A DNA stretch of 64,000 nucleotides from Clostridiales bacterium (GTDB lineage: Bacteria > Bacillota > Clostridia > Saccharofermentanales > Saccharofermentanaceae): NCBI GenBank assembly GCA_017620475.1, contig JAFZQI010000017.1:1-64000 (forward strand). Direction: 5' to 3'. The position numbers were made by a program, and so were the translations under genes. Below the pieces are notes generated by a model. The model was not told the origin of the DNA. It did not search any database and saw only the letters and a list, made by a program, of their open reading frames with translations. Below, in pieces: positions 15,975-24,752 of this stretch (within the stretch, counting starts at the first letter, position 1; every line of letters starts with the position of its first letter).

Positions 15975-18369
15975 CTCTGCTGCACGTAGCCCAGAATGCA
16001 CGGTGGCTTCCTTCAATCTTCGCAGTTTCCGATACCCGGAAGCTTCCTTCAAGCGGGGTATCCGAACTGGAAGAACCAATCAATACGTCGAAATCTCCTT
16101 CTTCAACATGCCAGATTCCGTCCTCATCCGGGAAAGCCATCTGGGAAGGCTGTACTGTAAACTCAACCGTTTTGCTTTCTCCCGGCATGAGTTCCACTCG
16201 TACAAACCCGGCCAGTTCTCGTTCGGGACGGATCCGGGACGCAAACCGGTCACGTAGGTACAGTTGTGGCACTGCCACTCCTTCTACATTACCGGTATTT
16301 TTCACATCAAACGATATACGTATCTCCTGTTCCGGAGAAAACGTTTCAGAAGACAGTTCCAGATTCCCATATTCAAAATCCGTGTAACTCAGGCCATATC
16401 CGAAAGGATATCTCGGTGTATGAGGCTGATCCACATACTCCGGGAAACCAATACTCATCCCCTGATGCCAGCAGGAACCGTTCACATGTCCGAAGAAGAC
16501 CGGGATCTGGCCTGCATTTCGGGCAACGCTGACCGGCAAGTGTCCGGATGGGTTGTATTCGCCTGTAAGGACATTAACTATGACTTCCGCTCCAAACTCG
16601 GAAGGGCTGAAGGCTTCCACGATTGCATTCAGTTTTTCATCGGCAACATCAGATGAGATTGGGCGCCCGTCCAGATGAACACCAATCATCGGTTTTCCCA
16701 ACTCGGACAAATGGCCGATTAGTCTTTCCTGGCAGGCCGGAAGTCCGATATCTGTAGTATCCACACCTTCGCCCATGGTAGCAATGGAGGATGTGCCATG
16801 TTTACCTCCGAGCGTCAGAATTATAATGTCTGCATTTCCGGCTGTTTCCAGTGCTTCAGCATAATGGCTTTCATCCTCACCATATACAGGATATCCGTAT
16901 GCATATGTAATCTTCGCCTCTGGGAAAACCACTTTCAATTCTTCCAGCAGATTTCTGCATTCCGGTTTCTGCCATCGAAGCACATCATTAAACTCATCTG
17001 TCTCGTCGCTCTGCACCTGAGTTCCGGGAACTCTCGGATAATCATCGCTCTCTTCTTTATTCCCAAGGATACCTGCCATGGAGTGGCGCATAGCCAGATC
17101 TCCTTCTGCCATGGAAATATGCGTATAGCCACCAAAAAAGAATCTGGCATTATTCGCATGACAGCCGATAACGGCGATCCTCAGAATTTTGTCTCTCAGG
17201 GGCAGGATTCCGTCATTTTTCAGAAGAATGATCGATTCCTGAGCGCTTTTCCTTGAATACTCCGCCCCCTCATCATCAGTATACATATTCTCCAGCGCAT
17301 CTCCTGTAAGAGCATAGGGATGCTCGAAAAGGCCCATCCTGAATTTGGCCGTAAGCACGCGAAGAACAGCCTGATCCAGATCCGCGATATCCGCTTCACC
17401 GGCTTCATACAGTTTCTTCAACTCTTCACCGTAACCGGACGGAGATGGCCACTCCATGTCGACTCCGGCTTTCAGCGCGGCAGCGCCGGCCTTACCAAGG
17501 GTCTCATACGTTTTTTGCACCTTATGGCTGTTTTCAACCCCGCCGTAATCACTGACTACTGTACCGTCGAATCCCATCTCTTCACGAAGAAGTTTAGTTA
17601 GCAGTTTGCCGGACACATGGACTGGCGTTCCCTGCGCATCACAATAACAGGGCATGATACCCTTAAGTCCGCCCTCTGTAATTGCTGCCTGGAATGGTTT
17701 TGCATACACCTCCCTCAAGGTCTGCATAGAAACTTCAGCATGCGTACCGTGGATTCCGCCCTGTCCCATGTGGAATCCGAGAAAATGCTTCGCCACTGCG
17801 TCCGCGCGTCTTCCTGCGATTTCCTGAGCCTGTATACCGCGGCAATAGGACGTCCCCATCGCAGCATTAAGAGTCGGATCCTCTCCATAGGGTTCACCGA
17901 CTCGTCCCATACGTGGATCTCGAGCCACATCCAATACCGGTGCAAGGATATGGGTTATACCACACGCCAGCTCGTGTTTTGCCACGATGCTGCCGATTTT
18001 CTCCTCCAATTCCGTATCAAAGGATGCTCCCCGGTTCACACCTGAAGGGAAACTCGTGCTTCCCTGAATATACGCTCCACAAAGGCCTTCCATATGAAAG
18101 GCGGCCGGTATATGATGCGGACTGAACGCCATAGTCTTTTCCTGAAACTGTCGCTGGGAAGCCGCACATTCCTGCTTGTCTCTCATATTCCGATATCCCA
18201 GGGTGCTAAATGAACCTACGCCGTTCTCAAACGCTTTATCGATCTCGAAAACCTGTGGAAAAGACCACATGCCGACGACCTGTTTCATTTTTTCATCCAA
18301 AGACAGTTCCTTCAGAAGCAATTCAGCCCGATCTCTTGGAGATAAGCTTGTATCCATCCATCTATCCAT
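15952..18369 (-). CDS. GH3 family beta-glucosidase/beta-xylosidase-type glycoside hydrolase
   Basis: 805 residues from the ATG at 18369 (GGAGG 7 bases upstream; a GTG 12 codons earlier overlaps that site). The N-terminal GH3 barrel has ARDPRMGRVGEPYGEDP, ADAVAKHFLGF and the nucleophile Asp at about residue 274 in VVSDYGG. The GH3 C-terminal sandwich carries IILLKNDGILPL and HGTSSIATMGEGVDTTD, and a fibronectin-III-like domain ends the protein (YPFGYGLSYTDFEY, FDVKNTGNVEG, FDVLIGSSS). No signal peptide, so it should act on imported oligosaccharides in the cytoplasm. Exact sugar specificity is unknown. Its 3' end overlaps the hydrolase gene. Confidence 0.9.
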   Translation of the reverse strand: MDRWMDTSLSPRDRAELLLKELSLDEKMKQVVGMWSFPQVFEIDKAFENGVGSFSTLGYRNMRDKQECAASQRQFQEKTMAFSPHHIPAAFHMEGLCGAYIQGSTSFPSGVNRGASFDTELEEKIGSIVAKHELACGITHILAPVLDVARDPRMGRVGEPYGEDPTLNAAMGTSYCRGIQAQEIAGRRADAVAKHFLGFHMGQGGIHGTHAEVSMQTLREVYAKPFQAAITEGGLKGIMPCYCDAQGTPVHVSGKLLTKLLREEMGFDGTVVSDYGGVENSHKVQKTYETLGKAGAAALKAGVDMEWPSPSGYGEELKKLYEAGEADIADLDQAVLRVLTAKFRMGLFEHPYALTGDALENMYTDDEGAEYSRKSAQESIILLKNDGILPLRDKILRIAVIGCHANNARFFFGGYTHISMAEGDLAMRHSMAGILGNKEESDDYPRVPGTQVQSDETDEFNDVLRWQKPECRNLLEELKVVFPEAKITYAYGYPVYGEDESHYAEALETAGNADIIILTLGGKHGTSSIATMGEGVDTTDIGLPACQERLIGHLSELGKPMIGVHLDGRPISSDVADEKLNAIVEAFSPSEFGAEVIVNVLTGEYNPSGHLPVSVARNAGQIPVFFGHVNGSCWHQGMSIGFPEYVDQPHTPRYPFGYGLSYTDFEYGNLELSSETFSPEQEIRISFDVKNTGNVEGVAVPQLYLRDRFASRIRPERELAGFVRVELMPGESKTVEFTVQPSQMAFPDEDGIWHVEEGDFDVLIGSSSSDTPLEGSFRVSETAKIEGSHRAFWATCSRVVGKSGA

Positions 18370-18473
18370 CCGAGACCTCCATTTCTGACGATGCTGATAA
18401 TTCACAGTGATCCTGGATCGTTTTCCTAAGTAAAAAGCCAGTTATTTCGTTTATAGGTTTTCTCTTAAAATCG

Positions 18474-18482
18474 ATTATAGCA
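18474..18482 (-). promoter_or_regulatory. Extended -10 promoter element (TGCTATAAT) for GH3 gene
   Basis: On the minus strand TGC precedes TATAAT, about 105 bases upstream of the GH3 start. A divergent element for the MATE gene lies at 18505-18513. Confidence 0.5.
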
Positions 18483-18504
18483 TATATAGAATTGGTCATA
18501 ATGA

Positions 18505-18513
18505 TGATATAAT
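18505..18513 (+). promoter_or_regulatory. Extended -10 promoter element (TGATATAAT) for MATE gene
   Basis: TGATATAAT lies 29 bases upstream of the MATE start. It faces away from the minus-strand element at 18474, so the two promoters share one short control region. Confidence 0.5.
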
Positions 18514-18542
18514 GATGCGGTCATTTTAAAGGAGCAAGATGC

Positions 18543-19901
18543 ATGAGAACGAAAACGATGACAGAAGGGACCCCGTGGAAGCACATCCTGCGCTTCTCTA
18601 TGCCGGTACTGGCCGGTTCCCTTCTGCAGCAGCTCTATAATACTGTAGATGCCGTAGTTGTCGGCAACTTCGCCGGAGAGGACGCCCTCTCGGCAGTCGG
18701 CACCACGGGAAGTTTCGCATTTCTTTTTCTCGCAATCGCAATCGGTTTTTCCGCCGGAAACGGCGTTGTCGTGGCCCAGTACTACGGTGCCGGAGACAAA
18801 AAGAAAGTACGGAGCAATGCGGCTACCGGTATCCTCTTTCTCATGATACTTGGCGTCATCGCCGCCATCGTAGGTGTTGCCGTGGCGTTTCCCGCATACA
18901 AATATATGCTCAGTGTCGACGATAAACTTCTGGATATGACACTGCTGTATTTCCGTATCTATGCGATCGGTCTCATTTTCCAGTACGGATATAATATCTT
19001 TTCCGCAATCCTGCGGGCAGTCGGCGACAGCGCCGCGACGCTTTATTTCCTTCTGATCTCCTCGGTCATGAATATCGGACTCGACCTTCTGTTTGTGGCT
19101 GTATTTCACTGGGGAGTGGCCGGAGCGGCCATCGCAACGGATATCTCCCAGATGGCATCTTTCTTCGCTGCTTATCTCTATATGAGATGGAAGTATCCGC
19201 TTTTTCGGTTCGACGCGAAGGAGTATAAGTGGAATTCAAAGGAAGTAGCCAAGACTGTAAAGGTAGGTCTTCCTATCTCTCTTCAGCTGATTGTGGTCTC
19301 CTTCGGACTAAGTTTCATTCAGAGAGCCGTAAACGAATTTGGTCCCACAATGACTGCTTCTTTCACCGTCGGTCAGAGAATCGAGATGTACCTGAATCTC
19401 CCCTGCAATGCCTTCCAGACAACAATGGCGACCTATACCGGCCAAAATATCGGTGCCGGCAAGATCCACCGTGTCCGAGACGGAGTCGTACAGACGATCG
19501 TGGTCTCTCTTCTCATGACGCTTGTTATCTCTGCGATGGTATGGATCTTCGCCGGACAGATCATCACACTGTTCGGACTAAGTGATCAGGCCGCCGTATA
19601 CTGTCTTTCCCATCTTCGTGCTGTGGCCATGATCAACATCGTCCTATCGATCTATATTCCACTATTCGGAGTATTCCAAGGCGCCGGTCACAGTGCTTTT
19701 CCCATGGTGGTCGCATGTGCGGCACTCGGCACCCGTGTGGTCATCGTATACCTCCTGCGTTACAGTTCCTTCCTCGGACACACCGTGATCTGGTGGAACG
19801 GCATCTTCGGTTTTGGCATGGGATTCCTCATTACCTGGTCATTCTTTCTTAGCGGCATATGGAAACGCGGCACGGACAAACTCATCCGCACCGCGTCATA
19901 G
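18543..19901 (+). CDS. MATE family multidrug/peptide efflux transporter
   Basis: 452 residues with twelve hydrophobic segments in two halves. MATE hallmarks are WKHILRFSMPVLAGSLLQQL, YNTVDAVVVGNFAGEDALSA and, in the second half, VKVGLPISLQLIVVSFGLSF. Such proteins exchange Na+ or H+ for cationic compounds. GGAG lies 8 bases before the ATG. It converges on the S66 peptidase gene with only two bases between stops. Given that neighbour operon it could export a modified peptide, but MATE genes are common and the link is inference. Confidence 0.9.
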   Translation: MRTKTMTEGTPWKHILRFSMPVLAGSLLQQLYNTVDAVVVGNFAGEDALSAVGTTGSFAFLFLAIAIGFSAGNGVVVAQYYGAGDKKKVRSNAATGILFLMILGVIAAIVGVAVAFPAYKYMLSVDDKLLDMTLLYFRIYAIGLIFQYGYNIFSAILRAVGDSAATLYFLLISSVMNIGLDLLFVAVFHWGVAGAAIATDISQMASFFAAYLYMRWKYPLFRFDAKEYKWNSKEVAKTVKVGLPISLQLIVVSFGLSFIQRAVNEFGPTMTASFTVGQRIEMYLNLPCNAFQTTMATYTGQNIGAGKIHRVRDGVVQTIVVSLLMTLVISAMVWIFAGQIITLFGLSDQAAVYCLSHLRAVAMINIVLSIYIPLFGVFQGAGHSAFPMVVACAALGTRVVIVYLLRYSSFLGHTVIWWNGIFGFGMGFLITWSFFLSGIWKRGTDKLIRTAS

Positions 19902-19903
19902 TA

Positions 19904-20992
19904 TTATTCCGATACTCCGGATTCGAGTATTTCTATTCTCGGGACATCGCAGTCTATCTCCATCAACGCCCCGGTAGGAAGTATCGTCATCGGCGTTCTG
20001 TGAATGTAGTCCACATTTTCAAATATGACCAGATCCGGTCTATGCACCTCCTTACAAATAACCTGCAAGATCGTCTCCTCATTGTCGGCATCGAGCGGGC
20101 CTGTAATCACAGCTTTGGCTTTATCAAATACTCCGGCCGCGGCGAATGCACGAAGTTCATGCATTCCGGCTAATTTACTGCCGTAAACGCTTCCGTGTTC
20201 TAGCGCTATGATGGAATCTTCCCAGATATCGGGCCCCGGGAAATACTTCGTTCCCATGATCTGCCAGAGCGGACCTCCGCATACCGCGATCACATGGCCT
20301 CTGACTTTCCCGGATCCCTGCAGTACCTTGTAGCCGGTTCCGGGTTCCCATGGAATCACATCTTTCAGATCTTCGATCTCATCATTATCCGGGAAGCGTT
20401 CATATTGGACTTCTTTGTCGCCCTCTTTGAGCGTGTACGTGGTATTCCAATCAATAGGCGTGGTCTTTTCCGCCGGTTTGATCTCGCCGATCACCTCATT
20501 GGAGAATAACGTCCGTCTGATTGCTTCTTCGGTATACGCATCCAGTTTCCCGGGTTGTGCGAGCGGAGTCAGAACAGAGGGGCCGTAATACGCGCGGACG
20601 CCTGCATAGGCAAAAACAGCCATCCATGTAGCTATATCGGAAAAGCCCATAAATACCTTCGGATGATCATGAATGACCTGCGGATCGATATACGGAAGAA
20701 CACGATAGGAATCATCTCCACCCAGATTACAAATGATCCCTTTGATGGCATCATTCTTCAGAGCCCACATCAGATCCTCGGCTCTTTTCTCAGGATGCTC
20801 ATAAAGGTACTCGCTCCCTTTAAGCGCATGAGGCGTTTCAACCACTTTTACATGAAAGATCTTCTCGAATCTTCTTTTTCCAAGCAGATATCTGGGGAGC
20901 ATATCTTCATCCCCGGCGCGTCCGCTTGATATAGAAAGAAAAGCTACGGTATCGCCCTCGTTCAACTTTGATGGAATGATTAGTTTCTTCAT
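19904..20992 (-). CDS. S66 family serine carboxypeptidase, MccF/LdcA-like
   Basis: 362 residues. The catalytic triad can be placed as Ser118 (GFSDIATW), Glu265 (LEHGSVYGS) and His331 (YIHRTPMTILPTG). Ser118 has the same number as in MccF. N-terminal GDTVAFLSISSG and NLGGDDSYRVLPYID are also family features. S66 enzymes are either L,D-carboxypeptidases of murein recycling or MccF-type hydrolases that detoxify peptide-nucleotide antibiotics. The ATG overlaps the radical SAM stop as ATGA with GGAGGT 6 bases upstream, so the two are tightly coupled. This argues for a peptide-linked (processing or immunity) role rather than murein recycling, as inference. Confidence 0.9.
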   Translation of the reverse strand: MKKLIIPSKLNEGDTVAFLSISSGRAGDEDMLPRYLLGKRRFEKIFHVKVVETPHALKGSEYLYEHPEKRAEDLMWALKNDAIKGIICNLGGDDSYRVLPYIDPQVIHDHPKVFMGFSDIATWMAVFAYAGVRAYYGPSVLTPLAQPGKLDAYTEEAIRRTLFSNEVIGEIKPAEKTTPIDWNTTYTLKEGDKEVQYERFPDNDEIEDLKDVIPWEPGTGYKVLQGSGKVRGHVIAVCGGPLWQIMGTKYFPGPDIWEDSIIALEHGSVYGSKLAGMHELRAFAAAGVFDKAKAVITGPLDADNEETILQVICKEVHRPDLVIFENVDYIHRTPMTILPTGALMEIDCDVPRIEILESGVSE

Positions 20993-22014
20993 TTACTACC
21001 TCCGTTCGATCTCGCACAGTACGGCGACTCATAAAGCTTACCGTGCACAAAATAATTATACGACCGGCAGCCGCCCGCGCAGTATTCGCCGAACTTGCAT
21101 TCCGCACATTTTCCCGTTAACAGTTCTTTTCCAAAAGCTCTGTTATACGCAAACTTTCCGGGCTCCTCCCAGATACTACGAAGCGACTGCTGCCGGATGT
21201 TTCCCTCGATAAACCTCTCGTCATACATGGATTCGCAGCCGCGGATATTTCCCACGCTGTCGATGCCGATGGCCGAGATCCCTGCCATACATCCTCTGAA
21301 GAACGCGACACCGCTCCGGTTGCCGCGAAGCCTGCCGTCATCATCAGTGAAGTAGCCGATATTATCCGCCATGCCGATCGAAAAAGGCACTGTATCCGCA
21401 TTTTCATCTATAAAATCCATGACCTTGCGGAAGTCGAAACGGTGATCCAGTTCACTATCTGACGCATAGCCCATCGGGGAGCACGCCTGCAGCTGCCACG
21501 CGTAGATCGGATACTTCTTCAAGGTCTCCAGTATCTCCGGAAGATGCGGTGCATTTTCACTATGAAGAGTCGTGATGATGCTCGTCGGGATCCCCGCGCC
21601 AAGAAGTGCCTCAACCGCAGAAAGTGCACGGTCGAAACTTCCGGATTGCCTGTATTTATCGTGGATCTCACGCGGCCCGTCCAGCGAGACGGACACCGAT
21701 TCGATATTCGCCGTACGAAGTTCCTCAAGTACCGCTTCACCGAAAAGGAATCCGTTTGTGATGATGTTCACGGCGACGCCCCCTTCAGCAAGGCGCATGG
21801 CAATCTCTTTCCAGTCGCGGCGCATGAAGACCTCGCCGCCGATCAGGGAGACCCTCCGACATCCGAGCACGATCAGCTCGTCTGCCACATTCAGGCACTC
21901 CTCGGTAGTCAGCTCATTCTCTCTGGCATGCCCTGCGCGAGAGCCGCAGTATTTGCACTTAAAGCAGCACGCCAGCGTGATCTCCCACACACATCTTTTC
22001 AGCGTATACGTCAT
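20989..22014 (-). CDS. Radical SAM/SPASM domain enzyme (peptide-maturase type)
   Basis: 341 residues from the ATG at 22014. The radical SAM cluster motif CxxxCxxC is Cys16, Cys20, Cys23 (ACCFKCKYCGS), followed by SLIGGEVF (GGE). The C-terminus has a complete SPASM pattern: C-x12-G-x4-C (CMAGISAI to GC), then CAECKFGEYCAGGC (C-x2-C-x5-C-x3-C) and a last Cys in SPYC, enough for two auxiliary 4Fe-4S clusters. SPASM enzymes modify ribosomal peptides or enzymes, for example making thioether or C-C cross-links. No RRE (PqqD-like) domain is visible. The gene is ATGA-coupled on both sides, between the zinc-ribbon/YMGP protein and the S66 peptidase. Confidence 0.9.
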   Translation of the reverse strand: MTYTLKRCVWEITLACCFKCKYCGSRAGHARENELTTEECLNVADELIVLGCRRVSLIGGEVFMRRDWKEIAMRLAEGGVAVNIITNGFLFGEAVLEELRTANIESVSVSLDGPREIHDKYRQSGSFDRALSAVEALLGAGIPTSIITTLHSENAPHLPEILETLKKYPIYAWQLQACSPMGYASDSELDHRFDFRKVMDFIDENADTVPFSIGMADNIGYFTDDDGRLRGNRSGVAFFRGCMAGISAIGIDSVGNIRGCESMYDERFIEGNIRQQSLRSIWEEPGKFAYNRAFGKELLTGKCAECKFGEYCAGGCRSYNYFVHGKLYESPYCARSNGGSK

Positions 22015-22406
22015 TCTTTGAATTTTTCTCCGCAGGTCTCGCAAAATTTCCCGTCTCTAGGATTCTTCGCTCCGCAGTTTTCGCAGAATTTACTCTGGGG
22101 ATCGGGCATATAACCGTCTTTAATAGCAGAAGGATTGATTCCCTGCCTCATATCTAAGAGACCGGCAAACCCACTATTATTCGCAGGTGTCTGTGCACCA
22201 CCCGGGCCCATATACGCCATTTGCATATATGGACTATTTGCATCCGGCGGACCCATGTAGACTAAACCCATCTCCGGTCTTTCCGGACCGCCATATACTC
22301 CGGCCATCCGCGCCTTCTTTTCATCCTCTTCCATCGCGCGATCGGGATACTTCGGCGCATCTTTCAGTATCTCTTCCGGGTTCATGTTTTTCTCTTCATC
22401 AGACAA
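22011..22406 (-). CDS. Small protein with Y(M/G)GP repeats and C-terminal zinc ribbon; candidate radical SAM substrate
   Basis: 131 residues from a TTG at 22406 with AAGGAG 8 bases upstream. The acidic N-terminal part (MSDEEKNMNPEEILKD) is leader-like. A central Gly/Pro/Met/Tyr-rich region holds three related units: VYGGPERPEMG (37-47), VYMGPPDANSP (49-59) and AYMGPGGAQTP (64-74). The C-terminus has a two-CxxC zinc ribbon (Cys 108, 111 and 122, 125: CENCGAK and CETCGEK). Its stop overlaps the radical SAM start. The position and repeats suggest a modified peptide precursor with the ribbon as recognition element. Alternatively it is a zinc-ribbon accessory protein. No named family was recognised. 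Confidence 0.7.
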   Translation of the reverse strand: MSDEEKNMNPEEILKDAPKYPDRAMEEDEKKARMAGVYGGPERPEMGLVYMGPPDANSPYMQMAYMGPGGAQTPANNSGFAGLLDMRQGINPSAIKDGYMPDPQSKFCENCGAKNPRDGKFCETCGEKFKE

Positions 22407-22489
22407 AGCCAGGTCTCCTTAATCCATAATCTATTGATATGCGGACCCTTCAGCGGATCGCGCGCGGAAACATCTTCTCCACATAAACG

Positions 22490-22498
22490 ATTATAGCA
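22490..22498 (-). promoter_or_regulatory. Extended -10 promoter element (TGCTATAAT) for the radical SAM operon
   Basis: Minus-strand TGC-TATAAT lies about 84 bases upstream of the TTG start at 22406. It is back-to-back with the plus-strand element at 22502-22510, so both promoters compete for the same DNA. Confidence 0.5.
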
Positions 22499-22501
22499 TA
22501 G

Positions 22502-22510
22502 TGATATAAT
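22502..22510 (+). promoter_or_regulatory. Extended -10 promoter element (TGATATAAT) for dihydrouridine synthase gene
   Basis: TGATATAAT precedes the plus-strand start at 22557 by 47 bases. No convincing -35 box is seen, as expected for extended -10 promoters. Confidence 0.5.
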
Positions 22511-22556
22511 ATTTTTGCGAAATAAAAGGTCAGTTACGGAGGATCACCCGGATAGC

Positions 22557-23507
22557 ATGAAGATATACTTCGCCCCTCTGGAAGGCGTGACAACTTATAT
22601 ATACCGAAAAGCTTATAACGAGATCTATGGTCACATTGACAAGTTCTTTTCGCCATTCATTTCTCCGGCTGAAAACTGCCCGATGACGCCTAGGGAAAGG
22701 AAGGATATCGATCCTGAAAACAACAGCGGGATGACCCTGGTTCCTCAGATCCTTACATGCAGGTCAGAGCACTTTATCGATACGGCAAAAGAACTGAAAA
22801 CCATGGGCTACAGGGAAATCAATCTGAATCTCGGTTGTCCTTCGGGAACCGTCTGCGCAAAAGGAAAGGGCGCGGGTTTCCTGCAGGACACATCTGCACT
22901 TCAGAGTTTTCTGGATAACATTTACGCCTATTCCGAATCCGAAAACATGCAGATATCGATCAAAACGAGGCTCGGCTATAGTGATCCCGATGAGTTCTAT
23001 GCGCTCATGGAGATCTTTAATGCCTTTCCCGTAAGTGAACTGATCGTGCACCCCAGAATACTGCCGGACATGTATAAGGTCGAACCTCGAAAAGAATACT
23101 TCACATATGCTTTGGAGCATGCGAAATGTCCTCTTGTCTATAACGGAAATATCTTCAGCTGTAAGGATTACGACGATCTATCCGGTTTTTTCAACAGCCG
23201 CCTTGATCCCGTAATGCTGGGGCGGGGCCTGATTTCCGATCCGTCACTTACTGACAAGCTAAAGGGTCACACATTGGAAACGAGGTTTCAAAAACTGCGG
23301 ACTCTTCACGATACGGTTTATCACGAGTATCAGAAAGTCATGTCACCTGATATTAACGTGCTTTACAAAATGAGGGAGCTATGGACATATTGGCAAGTGC
23401 TTTTCGATGGGAAAGACCGCGACATCAAGCGCCTGATGAAAGTGAAGAAATATGCGGAATATGAGGACATCGCCTATAGAATCCTCACTCTTCCCGCCAC
23501 ACCTTAG
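22557..23507 (+). CDS. tRNA-dihydrouridine synthase family protein
   Basis: 316 residues from the ATG at 22557, which directly precedes MKIYFAPLEGVTTYIYRKAY. The Dus flavin-binding barrel shows FAPLEGVT, LVPQILT, INLNLGCPSGTV, KGKGAGFLQD and LVYNGNIFSCKD, with VMLGRGLISDP near the end. The Cys in the GCP/TVCAKG region is the likely general acid. The enzyme reduces uridines of the tRNA D-loop using FMN and NADPH. GGAGG is 14 bases from the ATG, longer than usual. The last 23 bases overlap the opposing GrpB gene. Confidence 0.85.
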   Translation: MKIYFAPLEGVTTYIYRKAYNEIYGHIDKFFSPFISPAENCPMTPRERKDIDPENNSGMTLVPQILTCRSEHFIDTAKELKTMGYREINLNLGCPSGTVCAKGKGAGFLQDTSALQSFLDNIYAYSESENMQISIKTRLGYSDPDEFYALMEIFNAFPVSELIVHPRILPDMYKVEPRKEYFTYALEHAKCPLVYNGNIFSCKDYDDLSGFFNSRLDPVMLGRGLISDPSLTDKLKGHTLETRFQKLRTLHDTVYHEYQKVMSPDINVLYKMRELWTYWQVLFDGKDRDIKRLMKVKKYAEYEDIAYRILTLPATP

Positions 23508-24021
23508 CTTTAGCCAGCAATTCCGTAATCAGGTCCTTTTTCCCTTCAATATACGACTCCCTGTCTTCCGGATATTTTGCACACAGTTCGGTTTTTAGTG
23601 TTTCATAAGCACGCGCATCTTCCTGATGCGCATTCAGATAATCTCTGAAATTGATATAGTTGTGCCATGCATCCGAATCACAGATGACCACATGAACAAA
23701 ATGAGTAACAATGTCGTGGTCAAGATCCCCGCAACGGTAAAGATGCTGCCCGGGAATATCCTGTCTGCGATAGACGATCCCGTTTTCGGCCAGTTCTGCG
23801 TTATGCTTCATAATGTCCTCAAACGATCTGACAGCTACAGCTACGTCAATGATCGGCTTGGCACATATCCAGCGTATCGATGTGCTTCCCACATGCTGAA
23901 CATCTACAACATCATCACCAAGGATCGCTTTGATTTTCCGGCAAATGCTTGCCCCCTCCATATCCCACGCTTCCTGATGAGGCTCTAAAACAACTGTACC
24001 CTTCTTTAATCCTATACTCAT
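23485..24021 (-). CDS. GrpB/UPF0157 family protein (nucleotidyltransferase fold)
   Basis: 178 residues. The family signature is clear: VDVQHVGSTSIRWICAKPII then DVAVAV, followed by HLYRCGDLD and FRDYLNAHQEDARAYETLK. These proteins have a nucleotidyltransferase-like fold with no settled function, and in some genomes are fused to CoaE. The gene precedes the metallo-beta-lactamase-fold gene's stop by 12 bases on the same strand, being downstream of it. Confidence 0.85.
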   Translation of the reverse strand: MSIGLKKGTVVLEPHQEAWDMEGASICRKIKAILGDDVVDVQHVGSTSIRWICAKPIIDVAVAVRSFEDIMKHNAELAENGIVYRRQDIPGQHLYRCGDLDHDIVTHFVHVVICDSDAWHNYINFRDYLNAHQEDARAYETLKTELCAKYPEDRESYIEGKKDLITELLAKAKVWREE

Positions 24022-24033
24022 TTCGCAACTCCT

Positions 24034-24711
24034 TCAGTTCAGCAGATCCGACAGCGTGTCGTCAGCAGCTACCGGCTCCCAATGTCCCTCGACGCAGGTC
24101 TTCGGGGCTATGGAACGGATCTTTTCGGCCAGCTCGCTGGCAAGATTCTTATCCTTGATTCCGGAAGGAAATTCCGAACAGGTGGCATCCCCGACGAAAA
24201 GCGTCTGATCTTCGCATACATAAACCAGTGTAGAATCGTCGGTGTGTGGCGCCCGCGTCATTAGGACCTTGACCGTGCATCCGCCAAGATCGATCGTCAT
24301 GTCGCCCTCGAAAACAATATCGGCAGGAACGACGATCATTTCTTTGCCGCCCTCATATTCTTTTCGGATGCTGTCATACAAGTTCAGAAACTCATCCGGG
24401 CCGTTTGTCTCGCTCTTCTTCATACATTCCAGAAGATGTCCGTTGGTCGTTTTGTTTGCCAGGGTCAGACCGTTTACGGCGTGCATCGCAAAAGTGTGAT
24501 CCCAGTGCCAGTGCGTAAGTACCGTAAGCGTTGGAAGCGGCAGACCTTCCTTTTCAAGGAGATCGTAAAACTCCCTGATGTGCGCCTCCGAATGACCCGC
24601 ATCGATTGCCAGGCTCCGTTTACTGCCCTTGACATAGCCGAGATTCGGACGGTCCCGCTCTTCCTCGAAAGGCATATACCAGATATGTTCAGATAGTTTC
24701 TTAAGCTCCAT
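24034..24711 (-). CDS. Metallo-beta-lactamase-fold hydrolase
   Basis: 225 residues. The zinc-binding motif HWHWDH (LTVLTHWHWDHTFAMHAV), later APHTDDSTLVYV with the third metal His, LFVGDATCSEF with the bridging Asp, and VEGHWEPV with the last His, follow the order of the MBL superfamily. The short length and absence of extra domains do not give a substrate; lactonases, thioesterases and glyoxalase II-like enzymes all fit. It lies 12 bases upstream of GrpB. Confidence 0.85.
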   Translation of the reverse strand: MELKKLSEHIWYMPFEEERDRPNLGYVKGSKRSLAIDAGHSEAHIREFYDLLEKEGLPLPTLTVLTHWHWDHTFAMHAVNGLTLANKTTNGHLLECMKKSETNGPDEFLNLYDSIRKEYEGGKEMIVVPADIVFEGDMTIDLGGCTVKVLMTRAPHTDDSTLVYVCEDQTLFVGDATCSEFPSGIKDKNLASELAEKIRSIAPKTCVEGHWEPVAADDTLSDLLN

Positions 24712-24752
24712 GTTTCATTTCTCCGTAAATAACCTTTATTCCCTCTCTTCTG

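Noticed and set aside
18465..19109. 214-codon minus-strand frame
   Set aside because: Antisense to the MATE gene at 18543; no ribosome binding site or recognisable domain.
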